Below, piece by piece: positions 9,349-17,728 of a DNA stretch of 64,000 nucleotides. A program made the position numbers and the translations under genes. The notes under the pieces were generated by a model. The model ran no database searches, was not told where the DNA came from, and worked only from the letters and a program-made list of their open reading frames with translations. Numbering within the stretch: the first letter of the stretch is position 1; every line of letters starts with the position of its first letter. Origin of the DNA: Bacteroidales bacterium (lineage in GTDB: Bacteria; Bacteroidota; Bacteroidia; Bacteroidales; P3); the NCBI GenBank assembly GCA_017559135.1, contig JAFYSZ010000001.1, positions 1 through 64,000 on the forward strand, written 5' to 3'.

Positions 9349-10320
9349 TTATTCCTCTTCCCATATCTTAATGGTTTTATCCTCTGAACCGCTGACAATT
9401 TTTGTGCCATCGGGAATATATGCTACGGACAAGACAAAATTAGAATGTCCCTCCAAGGTTTTAAGACATTGTCCTGTGTTTGCATCCCATATCTTAATGG
9501 TTTTATCCCCTGAACCGCTGATAATTTTTGTGCCATCGGGACTATATGCTACGGAACTGACACCATCAGAATGTCCCTTTAAGGTTTTAAGACATTCTCC
9601 TGTGTTTGCATCCCATATCTTAACGGTTCTATCCAATGAACCGCTGATTATTTTTGTGCCATCGGGACTAAATGCTACGGAATTGACCCAATCTGAATGT
9701 CCCTCCAAGGTTTCAAGACATTCTCCTGTGTTTGCATCCCATATCTTAATGGTTTTATCATCTGAACCGCTGATTATTTTTGTGCCATCGGGACTATATG
9801 CTACGGACCAGACATAATCTGAATGTCCCTCCAAGGTTTTAAGGCATTGTCCTGTGTTTGCGTTCCATATCTTAACGGTTTTATCTATTGAACCGCTGAT
9901 TATTCTTTTGCCATCGGGACTATATACTACGGACAAGACACCTTCTGAATCTCCCTTCATGGTTTTAAGGCATTCTCCTGTGTTTGCATCCCATATCTTA
10001 ACGGTTTCATCCGCTGAACCGCTGATTATTTTTGTGCCATCGGGACTATATGCTACGGAAACGACACTATCTGAATGTCCCTCCAAGGTTTTAAGGCATT
10101 GTCCTGCGTTTGCATCCCATATCTTAATAGTTTCATCATACGAACCGCTGATAATTTTTGTGCCATCGGGACTATATGCTACGGACAAGACACCATATGA
10201 ATGTCCCTTTAAGGTTTTAAGGCATTTAAACTTACTTACATCTTGTGCATTCAATTTTTCAAATTCCACAAATAACGAAGTAAATACTACAATCAAACTA
10301 AAAATCTTAATTTTATTCAT
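9349..10320 (-). CDS. secreted WD40 seven-blade propeller, homogenised repeats
   Basis: 323 residues from the ATG at 10320. A signal peptide (NKIKIFSLIVVFTSLF...LNAQ) is followed by seven 42-residue WD40 repeats, enough for one closed beta-propeller. Each reads about CLKTLEGHSD..SVAYSPDG, then TKIISGS.D.T.KIWDANTG. The repeats are nearly identical at both protein and DNA level (126-bp unit), which implies recent internal copying. Only loop positions vary (SADETV, DDKTIK, LDRTVK). It is probably a periplasmic or surface binding scaffold; the partner is unknown. Opposite-strand open frames here are by-products of the repeats. It is a tandem paralogue of the gene at 10889. Confidence 0.88.
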   Translation of the reverse strand: MNKIKIFSLIVVFTSLFVEFEKLNAQDVSKFKCLKTLKGHSYGVLSVAYSPDGTKIISGSYDETIKIWDANAGQCLKTLEGHSDSVVSVAYSPDGTKIISGSADETVKIWDANTGECLKTMKGDSEGVLSVVYSPDGKRIISGSIDKTVKIWNANTGQCLKTLEGHSDYVWSVAYSPDGTKIISGSDDKTIKIWDANTGECLETLEGHSDWVNSVAFSPDGTKIISGSLDRTVKIWDANTGECLKTLKGHSDGVSSVAYSPDGTKIISGSGDKTIKIWDANTGQCLKTLEGHSNFVLSVAYIPDGTKIVSGSEDKTIKIWEEE

Positions 10321-10329
10321 TTTCAATAT

Positions 10330-10341
10330 CCTTTGCAAAGG
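10330..10341. promoter_or_regulatory. leader palindrome CCTTTGCAAAGG, copy 1
   Basis: A perfect 12-bp palindrome 9 nt upstream of the WD40 start codon, between the -7 box and the ATG. The same palindrome lies in the second WD40 leader (11870-11881). It may be an operator or a small RNA hairpin near the ribosome site. Confidence 0.55.
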
Positions 10342-10356
10342 TTAATAACTTGCCCC

Positions 10357-10387
10357 CAAAGGTATAACATTTTTTTTAAAGCACAAA
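10357..10387 (-). promoter_or_regulatory. promoter of the first WD40 gene
   Basis: On the minus strand there is a -33 TTTG (10384-10387), a 19-nt gap and a -7 TACCTTTG (10357-10364). This matches the Bacteroidota TTTG-N19-TAnnTTTG arrangement. Confidence 0.75.
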
Positions 10388-10546
10388 AAAACATTAAATA
10401 AACTCTTAATTTCACAACTCAAAATTTACAGAGAAAAACCTTTATTTTGCAGAAATTTCATTTTGGGATTTTTGTGAAATTTTTTGCGAAAAATTGACGG
10501 AATTTAAGGTTGTTTTTTTGTAAATTTATGCTTTGGAAAAATAATT

Positions 10547-10694
10547 CAAAGAAAAATCTGAAAAAAGCAAAGAAATAATTTTCTAAAATCAAGAAAAAAT
10601 TTTCTAAAATCAAGAATTATTTTTCTAAAATCAAGAAAAAATCACGCTAAATCAAAGTAAAAATTAGCGTTTTCAAGACTTTAAAAAGTTAAGT
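10547..10694 (+). repeat. 21-bp-period intergenic repeat array (7 units)
   Basis: Units start at 10547, 10568, 10590, 10611, 10632, 10653 and 10674. All are 21 nt except the second (22 nt), and each begins CAAG or CAAAG. The core TTCTAAAATCAAG recurs at 10581, 10602 and 10623. The outer units are more diverged. There are no unique spacers, so it is not a CRISPR. The remaining bases, 10501-10546 and 10695-10817, show nothing I can name. Confidence 0.8.
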
Positions 10695-10817
10695 TATTGA
10701 TTTAGTGTATTTTGATAACGGCTTATATTTTTAAAATTTGCGATTAGAAATATTAAAGTTGAAAATATCGCAAGCATTTGGGCTTAACTTGTGGAGAAAG
10801 TATTTTATTTTGCAATC

Positions 10818-10863
10818 AAAACGCTCGTAAGTCAATCTTTTCTAAAAGCCTTATGAGCGTTTT
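10818..10863. terminator. terminator downstream of the second WD40 gene
   Basis: The arms AAAACGCTCGTAA (10818-10830) and TTATGAGCGTTTT (10851-10863) pair with one G-T, with T runs on each side. It is a paralogue of the hairpin at 9280. Confidence 0.7.
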
Positions 10864-10888
10864 TTCTTTGAATTATAAAAATCAATTC

Positions 10889-11860
10889 TTATTCCTCTCC
10901 CCAAATCTTAATGGAGTTATCCCATGATGCAGAGAGTATTTTCTTGCCATCGTGAGAAAATGCTACCCAAGTAACGATGTCGGCGTGTCCTTCTAATGTT
11001 TGAAGACATTTTCCTGCTTCTAAATCCCATATTCTAATAATTTTATCTCTTGATGCTGAGATAAGTCTTTTCCCGTCGGGACTATATGCTACGCAGTATA
11101 TCAAATCATTAACACTTCTTATGCTTAATACGCATAAGCCTTGATTTGAATCCCATATCTTTATGGTTTTATCATCTGATGCTGAAACTATTTTTGTTGC
11201 ATCAGGATTATATTGAACAGTATTGATGATATTGTTGTGTCCTTCAAAAGTTTTTAAACATTGTCCGCTATTTGCATTCCATTCCTTAATTGTTCTGTCA
11301 TCTGAGGCAGAGACTATTTTTTCTCCATCAAAACTATATGCTACTGAATTTACATAATCGCTATGTCCTTCTAAGGTTTGTAAACAATTTCCATTATTAG
11401 AATCCCAAATTTTTATGGTTCCATCGCTTGAAGCAGAGGCTATTTTCTTTCCATCGGGGCTATATGTTACGGAATTAACTGCTTTGCTATGTCCATCTAA
11501 GGTTCGTAAACATTTACCACTATTTACATCCCAAATTTTTATGGTTCCGTCATTTGAAGCAGAAATAATTTTTGTGTTATCAGGGCTAAATGTTGCTGAT
11601 CTAACAACAGAGGTGTGTCCTTTTAAAGTGTGAAGACATTTTCCATCGCTTGCATTCCATATTTTAACGGTTTCATCGTATGAGGCAGAGACTATTTTTT
11701 CTCCATCAAAACTATATTGAGCAGAACGTAGCCATTCTGTATGTCCTTTTAAAGTTTTTAGGCATTTAAACTTACTTACATCTTGTGCATTCAATTTTTC
11801 AAATCCAACAAATAACGAAGTAAATACCACAATCAAACTAAAAATCTTTATTTTATTCAT
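10889..11860 (-). CDS. secreted WD40 seven-blade propeller, diverged repeats
   Basis: 323 residues with the same length, nearly the same signal peptide and the same entry to the first repeat (DVSKFKCLKTLKGH) as its tandem paralogue. It also has seven WD40 repeats (KIVSASYDETVKIWNASDG, KIISASNDGTIKIWDVNSG and so on). Here the blades differ from one another, with no DNA-level homogenisation, so it is probably closer to the ancestral form. An ATG two codons further upstream (11866) is possible; I chose 11860 because it aligns with the start of copy 1. It is probably exported; the ligand is unknown. Confidence 0.88.
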   Translation of the reverse strand: MNKIKIFSLIVVFTSLFVGFEKLNAQDVSKFKCLKTLKGHTEWLRSAQYSFDGEKIVSASYDETVKIWNASDGKCLHTLKGHTSVVRSATFSPDNTKIISASNDGTIKIWDVNSGKCLRTLDGHSKAVNSVTYSPDGKKIASASSDGTIKIWDSNNGNCLQTLEGHSDYVNSVAYSFDGEKIVSASDDRTIKEWNANSGQCLKTFEGHNNIINTVQYNPDATKIVSASDDKTIKIWDSNQGLCVLSIRSVNDLIYCVAYSPDGKRLISASRDKIIRIWDLEAGKCLQTLEGHADIVTWVAFSHDGKKILSASWDNSIKIWGEE

Positions 11861-11869
11861 TTTCATCTT

Positions 11870-11881
11870 CCTTTGCAAAGG
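11870..11881. promoter_or_regulatory. leader palindrome CCTTTGCAAAGG, copy 2
   Basis: Identical to 10330-10341 and in the same place relative to the WD40 start. It is kept although the flanking bases differ. Confidence 0.55.
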
Positions 11882-11896
11882 TTAATAACTTGCCCA

Positions 11897-11904
11897 CAAA
11901 TGTA
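11897..11904 (-). promoter_or_regulatory. -7 promoter element of the second WD40 gene
   Basis: TACATTTG on the minus strand, equivalent to the element at 10357. Confidence 0.7.
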
Positions 11905-12060
11905 TAACAATTTTTTAAAAGCACAAAAAAACATTATACAAACTCTTATTTTTCACAACTCAAAATTTACAGACAAATATCTTTGTTTTAAAGAAATTTC
12001 ATTTTGGAATTTTTGTGAAATTTTTTGCGAAAAATTGATGAAAATTGCGAAGTTGGGAAA

Positions 12061-12126
12061 TTACTTCTTTATGGTAATTGGATTACTTCTTGAAGGTAGA
12101 AGCTCTACTTCTTTGAAGTAATTTTG
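12061..12126 (+). repeat. three 22-bp direct repeats (orphan array)
   Basis: Units at 12061, 12083 and 12105 begin TTACTTCTTT, TTACTTCTTG and CTACTTCTTT, with a strict 22-bp period. The array precedes a promoter-like element (12178) but no intact gene. It resembles the arrays before the AAA_14 gene (30020) and the Fic gene (45848) in copy number and period, though not in sequence. Confidence 0.7.
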
Positions 12127-12161
12127 AAAAACAAGGAAAAAATTTTATAAAATCATCAATA

Positions 12162-12282
12162 AATAATCTCTATTGCATAAATTTGATAATGTTGTTGAGG
12201 GATTGAAATGAGAGTTGTTGATGATATGGTATTTATTGCGATATTTCGTAAGGTAGAAAGTGATTTATGGATAGGGAATTAA
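12162..12282 (+). pseudogene. relic locus: half operator, promoter, 24-residue ORF
   Basis: The segment 12162-12181 matches one arm of the inverted repeat before the first AAA_14 gene (one mismatch in 20). It overlaps a -7 box TAAATTTG (12178-12185). An ATG at 12208 opens a 24-residue frame ending at 12282 (RVVDDMVFIAIFRKVE...) with no recognisable family. I read this as the stub of a deleted accessory gene; a real short peptide gene is possible. The rest of 11879-12347 holds only the WD40 promoter and AT-rich spacer. Confidence 0.35.
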
Positions 12283-12347
12283 ATAATAAAAGGCGATTGA
12301 ACTGAATCAACCGCCCTAATTGTAAATATAAAAAAATTATGAAAAAA

Positions 12348-13601
12348 TTAAATTAATTCGTGGATTACTAATCCTGAACGAAGTTTTGGTTCGAACCAAG
12401 TAGTTTTTGGTGGCATAATGTTGCCTGAGTCTGCTATGTTGATAAGTTGTTGCATTGATACTGCGTATAATGCAAATGCAACTTTCATTTCGCCATTGTC
12501 TACTCTTCTTTGTAGTTCGCCAAGTCCTCTGATACCGCCTACGAAGTCTATTCTCTTAGATGTTCTTAGGTCTTTAATATCTAATACTTTGTCAAGTACA
12601 TTGTTTGAAAGGATTGTTACGTCTAATACTCCGATTGGGTCGTTGTCATCGTATGTTCCTTCTTTTGCTGTCATTTTGTACCATTCTCCGCCAAGATACA
12701 TTGAGAATTCGTGTAGTTTTGCTGGTTTGTAGATTTCTTTTCCTACTTTTTCTACTACGAATGTGTCGTTAAGTTTTGCTAAGAATTCTTCTTCTGTTAA
12801 TCCGTTAAGGTCTTTTACAACGCGGTTGTAGTCTATGATTTTTAATTGTGAGTCTGGGAAGATTACTGCCATGAAATAGTTGTATTCTTCGTTGCCTGTG
12901 TGATTTGGATTAGAGGCTCTTCTTTCTTGTCCTACTCTTGCGGCTGCTGCTGTACGGTGGTGTCCGTCTGCAACGTAAAGTGCTGGAATTTCTTTTTCAA
13001 ATATTTCTTCTATTCTCGCAACTGTTTTTTCGTCTTCTATCACCCAGAATGTGTGTCCAAAGCCATCTTCTTTTGCAACGAAGTCATAAACTGGTTTTTC
13101 GTTCTTTACGATGTTTTCAACCATTTGATCGATTTCTTGGTGTGCAGGATATGCAAAGAAAACTGGTTCTACGTTTGCGTTTGTGATGTTTACGTGAATC
13201 ATACGGTCGTCTTCTTTGTCTTTTCTTGTAAGTTCGTGTTTTTTAATCACGTTATTGAAATAGTCATCAACGTGTGCACAACCTACAATACCGTATTGTG
13301 TACGTCCGTCCATTGTTTGGGCGTAGATGTAAAGTTTTGCTTTGTCGTCTTTTACTAACCAACCTTTTTGTTTGAAGTCATTGAAGTTTTCTACTACTTT
13401 ATCGTAAACTTCTTGTGAGTGTTCGTCTATTCCTTCTGCAAGGTCTATTTCTGCTTTCGTTACGTGAAGTAATGAATATTGGTTTCCTGCTGCTTCTACT
13501 CTTGCTTCTGCTGAATTCATTACGTCGTATGGACGTGAAGCTAATTGTGCAGCGATTTCTACTGGTGGTCTTAAACCTCTAAATGCTTTTACTCTTGACA
13601 T
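12348..13601 (-). CDS. DUF1015 family protein
   Basis: 417 residues across the full length of the DUF1015 family, with the conserved N-terminal FRGLRPP...ASRPYDVMN, the central VADGHHRTAAAARVG, and C-terminal LRTSKRIDFVGGIRGLGEL. The function is not established. In many Bacteroidota the gene neighbours serine biosynthesis genes (serC, serA), but not here. It has its own promoter (13642) and is divergent from porW. Confidence 0.9.
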   Translation of the reverse strand: MSRVKAFRGLRPPVEIAAQLASRPYDVMNSAEARVEAAGNQYSLLHVTKAEIDLAEGIDEHSQEVYDKVVENFNDFKQKGWLVKDDKAKLYIYAQTMDGRTQYGIVGCAHVDDYFNNVIKKHELTRKDKEDDRMIHVNITNANVEPVFFAYPAHQEIDQMVENIVKNEKPVYDFVAKEDGFGHTFWVIEDEKTVARIEEIFEKEIPALYVADGHHRTAAAARVGQERRASNPNHTGNEEYNYFMAVIFPDSQLKIIDYNRVVKDLNGLTEEEFLAKLNDTFVVEKVGKEIYKPAKLHEFSMYLGGEWYKMTAKEGTYDDNDPIGVLDVTILSNNVLDKVLDIKDLRTSKRIDFVGGIRGLGELQRRVDNGEMKVAFALYAVSMQQLINIADSGNIMPPKTTWFEPKLRSGLVIHELI

Positions 13602-13641
13602 ATCTTTATGTTTTTATCGTTAATAATTCAAAAAAACTTTG

Positions 13642-13649
13642 CAAATATA
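13642..13649 (-). promoter_or_regulatory. -7 promoter element for the DUF1015 gene
   Basis: TATATTTG on the minus strand, 41 nt upstream of the start and back to back with the porW promoter. Confidence 0.65.
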
Positions 13650-13660
13650 GGCATTTTTTT

Positions 13661-13668
13661 TACATTTG
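13661..13668 (+). promoter_or_regulatory. -7 promoter element for the porW operon
   Basis: TACATTTG, 25 nt upstream of the TTG start of porW. Confidence 0.65.
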
Positions 13669-13692
13669 CAATTTATTTAAAGTATTTAAAGA

Positions 13693-16425
13693 TTGAAAAC
13701 TAAATTTAAATTCAAGATATTACTATTGATGTTGGTGGTTTTTTTGGCTTTTTCCTCTTGTTCTACCACTAAGGACAAGTGGATAAATCGTCAATATAAT
13801 AGTATTGTGGCTCATTATAATGCTTGGTGGAATGGAAACGAAGCATTGAAAGAAGCTGTTAAGACTTTGGAGAAAAATCATAAGGACGATTACACCAATA
13901 TTTTGCCAATTTTTAAACTTGGTTCGCAAGAAAACGTTGCTTCAATCAAGTCAAATACTGACAGAGCATTAGAAAAAGGGAGCAAAGTCATTCAAAAATA
14001 TTCTATGAAGTTCTCTGGCGTGGAGAAAAATCCTCAAATAGATGATGCTTATCTATTAATGGGTAAGGCTTGCTTTTATTCTCGTGATTACAATGCTGCT
14101 TTGGCAACTTTTAATCTTTTGATTGCTCAATACAAAGATAGAAAAGAGAGTTACGAACCTATGATTTGGCTTGCTTTGACAAATAGCAAAATGGGAAATC
14201 ATAGCGAATGTGATATTTTACTTGACCAAGTGAAAAATAAAATAGACGAAGGAGCGGCTCCGAAGTCGTTACGCAATTTTATGAATTTGGTTTATGCTGA
14301 AAATGCTTTAAGTCAAGGAAAGAATGCTTTGGCTTTGGAATATTTTGCAAAAAGAAAATTCTCGTTTGAAAGGAATTTAAATACTCGATTGATGTTTATC
14401 AAAGGGCAAATCTATCAAAAAGCAGAAGAATACGAGTATGCTACAAAATTATTCAAGAAAGTTGCACGCCGAGCAGGAGAATATGAAATGGAATTTGCTT
14501 CTCGCTTAAATATTGCAATGTGTTACGATCCTAAGACAAGCAATAGCCGTCCGATTATCTCTCGTTTAGAAAAAATGTTGGAGGATAAGAAAAATGTAGA
14601 ATATAAAGACCAAGTTTATTACGCATTAGGAGAAGTTTATTTTAGAGATAAAAATGTAGATAAGGCCTGTTTGCAATGGGAAGCAAGTTCTGCGGCTTCT
14701 ACTTCAAACAAAATTCAAAAGATTACCTCGTCTCTAAGGGCTGCAAACACATATTTTGATTTATTAGAGAAGTATGAAAAGGCACAAATGTACTATGATA
14801 CGGCTCTTGCGGTGATGGACAAAAATCATGAAAGTTATAAAACGATAGAAAGTCGCCAAAAAGTTTTAACAAACTTAGTTACAAATCTCAGATGTGTGGA
14901 AAGATGGGATAGTTTGCTTGCTATGAGCGTTATGAGTGAGGCGGATTTGAATGCAAAAATTGATTCTTGGATTGCAGAATACCGCAGAATACAAAAAGAA
15001 AAGGAAGAAGAAGCAAAGAAAGCAAAGGCTTTGGCGGCAAGTATGGCAGGAATGACAAACTATTCGCAGTTTAACAACAGAAATTCTTGGTATTTCTACA
15101 ATAGTTCTACCGTTCAAGTTGGGCAATTGGAGTTTAAAAGAATTTGGGGCGATAGAAAATTAGAAGATAATTGGAGAATAAGCCACAAAGAAAGTGAATT
15201 TGATTTTGAACAAATGGCAGAAATGGTAGATGAAGAAGGAAATCCTATTGATTCTACCTCTTCAAAGGGCGGAGCGAAAGCAAAAAATAACGATCCTGGC
15301 ACAAGAGAATACTATACAAAAGATATTCCGTTTTCAGAGGGAGCAAAAGACACTGCAAATGCCGAAATAGCCGAAGCACTCTTAGCAGCAGGATATATTT
15401 ACTATCAAGGACTGTCAAATTATGGCAAAGCAATAGAAACATTCTTGGAATTGCATCGCCGTTATCCGACACACAAAAATGTATTGCCTTCGTCTTATCA
15501 TTTATATCGCATTTACGACAAGATAGGTCAGTATCCAAATTCAAATTTCTATAAAAACAAAATTCTAAATGAATATCCCGACAGCGAATTTGCTATGATG
15601 ATAAGCAATCCTGACTATTGGGAAGAATTAGCAAAGAGTAACGAAAACGTAGAAAAGATGTACGCCGATGTTTACAATACTTATCTAAAACATAGTTACG
15701 AAGAAACAATCACAAAGAGTGAAAAAGCAATAGATAGTTTGAAGATTGGTCCATATATTCCGAAGTTGCTTTACATTCAAGCCTTAGCGAAAGGAAGGAT
15801 TTATGGAATAGACACCTTGGCTATGGACTTGAATCTAATACTTCATAATTATACTGAAAGCGAAATAGCACCTATGATAGAAAGTCAGTTAAAACACTTA
15901 GCCGCTGCCTATCCCGATGGGAAAATAGACTTAACCTACACTCCAAAACAACAAGAAGACGATAGCGATTCTAAGAAAAAAGACGATAAAACAAAGGATA
16001 AAGAAACAAAAGACGAAAATGTAAACAAAGAAGATATACTTGATGCCGAAACATTAGTGTTTAGATACCGAGATATGAAGCATTACTATGTTTTATTGTT
16101 TGATGAAGACAAAATTGACGCAATTGAGTTGGAAAAAAGTATAAATTCTTACAATGACAGCGTGTTTGCAGGAGCAAATCTCAGCACAATGGCAATGCTT
16201 TTTACTATGACAAAACAATTGCTTAGAGTAAAAGAGTTTGCAAACAAAGAACAAGCAATGCAATACTATAATGCAATGCAATCAGAAGGCTCGCCACTTT
16301 CGGTTTATGATAGAAAAAGTTTTGAACACTTTGTGATAACAACACAAAACTATCCTACATTTTTCAATAGACAAAATATTCAAGCATATTTAAAGTTTTT
16401 TAGTTTGATGTATTTAAAAAATTAA
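13693..16425 (+). CDS. porW: T9SS TPR lipoprotein PorW/SprE
   Basis: 910 residues. A lipoprotein signal ends at FSSC (residues 20-23), followed by the family's WINRQYNSIVAHYNAWWNGNEAL block. Many TPR-like helices follow (DDAYLLMGKACFYSRDYNAALATFN and similar) with a second TPR block after residue 550. This matches PorW (Porphyromonas) / SprE (Flavobacterium), needed for T9SS secretion; PorW is thought to link the PorK/N ring to the translocon. A Lys/Asp-rich insert is near residue 765. The start is TTG: it lies just before the signal peptide and no in-frame ATG fits better. It leads an operon running to 21174. Confidence 0.85.
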   Translation: MKTKFKFKILLLMLVVFLAFSSCSTTKDKWINRQYNSIVAHYNAWWNGNEALKEAVKTLEKNHKDDYTNILPIFKLGSQENVASIKSNTDRALEKGSKVIQKYSMKFSGVEKNPQIDDAYLLMGKACFYSRDYNAALATFNLLIAQYKDRKESYEPMIWLALTNSKMGNHSECDILLDQVKNKIDEGAAPKSLRNFMNLVYAENALSQGKNALALEYFAKRKFSFERNLNTRLMFIKGQIYQKAEEYEYATKLFKKVARRAGEYEMEFASRLNIAMCYDPKTSNSRPIISRLEKMLEDKKNVEYKDQVYYALGEVYFRDKNVDKACLQWEASSAASTSNKIQKITSSLRAANTYFDLLEKYEKAQMYYDTALAVMDKNHESYKTIESRQKVLTNLVTNLRCVERWDSLLAMSVMSEADLNAKIDSWIAEYRRIQKEKEEEAKKAKALAASMAGMTNYSQFNNRNSWYFYNSSTVQVGQLEFKRIWGDRKLEDNWRISHKESEFDFEQMAEMVDEEGNPIDSTSSKGGAKAKNNDPGTREYYTKDIPFSEGAKDTANAEIAEALLAAGYIYYQGLSNYGKAIETFLELHRRYPTHKNVLPSSYHLYRIYDKIGQYPNSNFYKNKILNEYPDSEFAMMISNPDYWEELAKSNENVEKMYADVYNTYLKHSYEETITKSEKAIDSLKIGPYIPKLLYIQALAKGRIYGIDTLAMDLNLILHNYTESEIAPMIESQLKHLAAAYPDGKIDLTYTPKQQEDDSDSKKKDDKTKDKETKDENVNKEDILDAETLVFRYRDMKHYYVLLFDEDKIDAIELEKSINSYNDSVFAGANLSTMAMLFTMTKQLLRVKEFANKEQAMQYYNAMQSEGSPLSVYDRKSFEHFVITTQNYPTFFNRQNIQAYLKFFSLMYLKN

Positions 16426-16432
16426 AAAAGAT

Positions 16433-16855
16433 ATGAAGCAAAGTTATTTATTATTCTATTTTTCCAAACTCAGCATATTTGCAATGTGTATTTGTTTCGT
16501 TGCGTTATTTGCAAGATTCTTTGTGCCTGTTGAGTTTTTAAGCGAAAACTTACCTTATTACATTGTTATGTTTTATGTTTTCACAGCCTTGTGTTACGTA
16601 TTCTTATACAAAAACAGAAAAACTAACTTTGTACCAACATTTATGATAACAAAAATTCTGAAATTCATAGTTTATCTATTTGTTTTAGTGATAATATTTT
16701 TATTAGACATTGAAACAAATGTTAAATTTGCAGTTTCGTATTGCGTAATCTTCTTTTTATTTTTGATTTTCGACACAATAACGATAAATCAACTTTCAAA
16801 AAGACAAGTAGAGGAAGAAAAACAATTAAAAAATAAAGAACAAAATGAAGAATAG
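16433..16855 (+). CDS. small four-helix membrane protein, unknown
   Basis: 140 residues with about four hydrophobic helices (SIFAMCICFVALFARFF, YIVMFYVFTALCYVFLY, FIVYLFVLVIIFLLD, AVSYCVIFFLFLIFD) and a charged cytoplasmic tail (KRQVEEEKQLKNKEQNEE). The shape is like AtpI-type proteins, but no ATP synthase genes are near, so I do not assign it. Seven nt after porW; its end overlaps the next gene by 11 nt. Confidence 0.7.
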   Translation: MKQSYLLFYFSKLSIFAMCICFVALFARFFVPVEFLSENLPYYIVMFYVFTALCYVFLYKNRKTNFVPTFMITKILKFIVYLFVLVIIFLLDIETNVKFAVSYCVIFFLFLIFDTITINQLSKRQVEEEKQLKNKEQNEE

Positions 16856-17270
16856 AGACTTAAAAAAACACGTAGCATTATTATTCTTGACTACATTAGT
16901 GTTTTGCTCTTGTCAAGAAGAATTTCCACAAGATGATCTCATAGAAGGAAAATGGAAATTAGAGAGTGTGGTAAATGATGCAAACGCTTTGGAATGTGAA
17001 AAGCAAGCATACTTTGAATTTTCAAAGTATACATACGATGATGCAGAGAGAAAACTCTACAAAGTGAACTATTGCGACATTCCAGAAGACGCAGAAATAC
17101 CCGAACCGATAGTAATTGAAAACGATTATTCGATATTATTGGATACTCTCATAATTGTGGACGAAAAAAGAGATACAAAAAAATACATTATCGAGCATAT
17201 CAACAAAGAAACCATGACTTTGCTCGACAAATATCGCAATCCAACAAATTATGTAAGAGTAAAAGAATAA
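16845..17270 (+). CDS. lipocalin-like lipoprotein, unknown function
   Basis: 141 residues. A lipoprotein signal (LLFLTTLVFCSC) is followed by a DDLIEGKWKLESVV start, characteristic of small lipocalin-like domains in Bacteroidota, then beta strands to DKYRNPTNYVRVK. It probably sits at the outer or inner membrane on the periplasmic side. The overlap with the previous gene suggests translational coupling. Confidence 0.65.
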   Translation: MKNRDLKKHVALLFLTTLVFCSCQEEFPQDDLIEGKWKLESVVNDANALECEKQAYFEFSKYTYDDAERKLYKVNYCDIPEDAEIPEPIVIENDYSILLDTLIIVDEKRDTKKYIIEHINKETMTLLDKYRNPTNYVRVKE

Positions 17271-17282
17271 AAACTCTTAGAA

Positions 17283-17711
17283 TTGGAAAGTTGGGGACTT
17301 TGGGGATTATTCTTAGGTAGCTTTTTAGCATCAACAATCATTCCATTCTCTTCGGAAGCCTTGCTTTTAGGAGCGGTAGCCCTTGGAGAAAATATTTGGT
17401 TGTGTGTTTTTGTGGCAGCGGTCGGCAATAGCCTTGGTGGAATAGTTTCATTTTACTTAGGACGCTTAGGAAAATGGGAATGGTTAGAGAAATTCTTCAA
17501 AGTAAAGAGAGAAAAAATAGAAAAAAACCAAAACAAAATCAGTCGATTCAAAGAAATAGCGGCACTTTTTGCTTGGTTGCCGATAATAGGAGACGTAATA
17601 GCGATAACATTAGGCTTTATGAGATTTTCCCCTCTTTTATCTTGTCTTTTAATGACGGTAGGACGATTTGTGAGATTTGCAGTTGTAGGAGGATTACTAA
17701 GTTTAGTTTAA
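17283..17711 (+). CDS. YqaA/DedA-type small membrane protein
   Basis: 142 residues matching the YqaA branch of the SNARE-associated (DedA/VTT) family: FLASTIIPFSSEALLLGAV, GNSLGGIVSFYLGRLGK, FAWLPIIGDVIAITLGFMR. DedA proteins affect membrane lipid or undecaprenyl-phosphate handling; the YqaA role is not defined. It starts at TTG 17283, 12 nt after the previous gene. Confidence 0.8.
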   Translation: MESWGLWGLFLGSFLASTIIPFSSEALLLGAVALGENIWLCVFVAAVGNSLGGIVSFYLGRLGKWEWLEKFFKVKREKIEKNQNKISRFKEIAALFAWLPIIGDVIAITLGFMRFSPLLSCLLMTVGRFVRFAVVGGLLSLV

Positions 17712-17728
17712 AAAATAGAAAAGAAGAA

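Larger units (their letters stand above)
10321..10500 (-). repeat. duplicated leader and promoter region, copy 1
   Basis: These 180 bases upstream of the first WD40 gene closely match 11861-12040 upstream of the second, including promoter boxes, leader palindrome and the AT-rich stretch ending GCGAAAAATTGA. The gene was duplicated together with its regulatory region. Confidence 0.85.
11861..12040 (-). repeat. duplicated leader and promoter region, copy 2
   Basis: This is the counterpart of 10321-10500. Within it are the palindrome CCTTTGCAAAGG (11870-11881) and the -7 box TACATTTG (11897-11904, minus strand). Confidence 0.85.

Noticed and set aside
9349..10320. Regular 126-bp repeats as a possible CRISPR or satellite array
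   Set aside because: The unit is exactly 42 codons of WD40 sequence in one frame; there are no spacers.
9371..10345. Two plus-strand open frames (148 and 163 codons) opposite the first WD40 gene
   Set aside because: They are antisense readings of the 126-bp WD40 repeats, have no start signal or family, and the minus-strand frame has a signal peptide and promoter.
10547..10694. 21-bp array as a CRISPR array
   Set aside because: Units abut without unique spacers, are far too short, and no cas genes are present.
12348..13601. Plus-strand open frames inside the DUF1015 gene (12418-12732, 12900-13358)
   Set aside because: Low-complexity Cys/Phe-rich antisense translations; the minus-strand frame matches DUF1015 from end to end.
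16433..16855. ATP synthase protein I (AtpI)
   Set aside because: Only the general four-helix shape agrees and no atp genes are adjacent.
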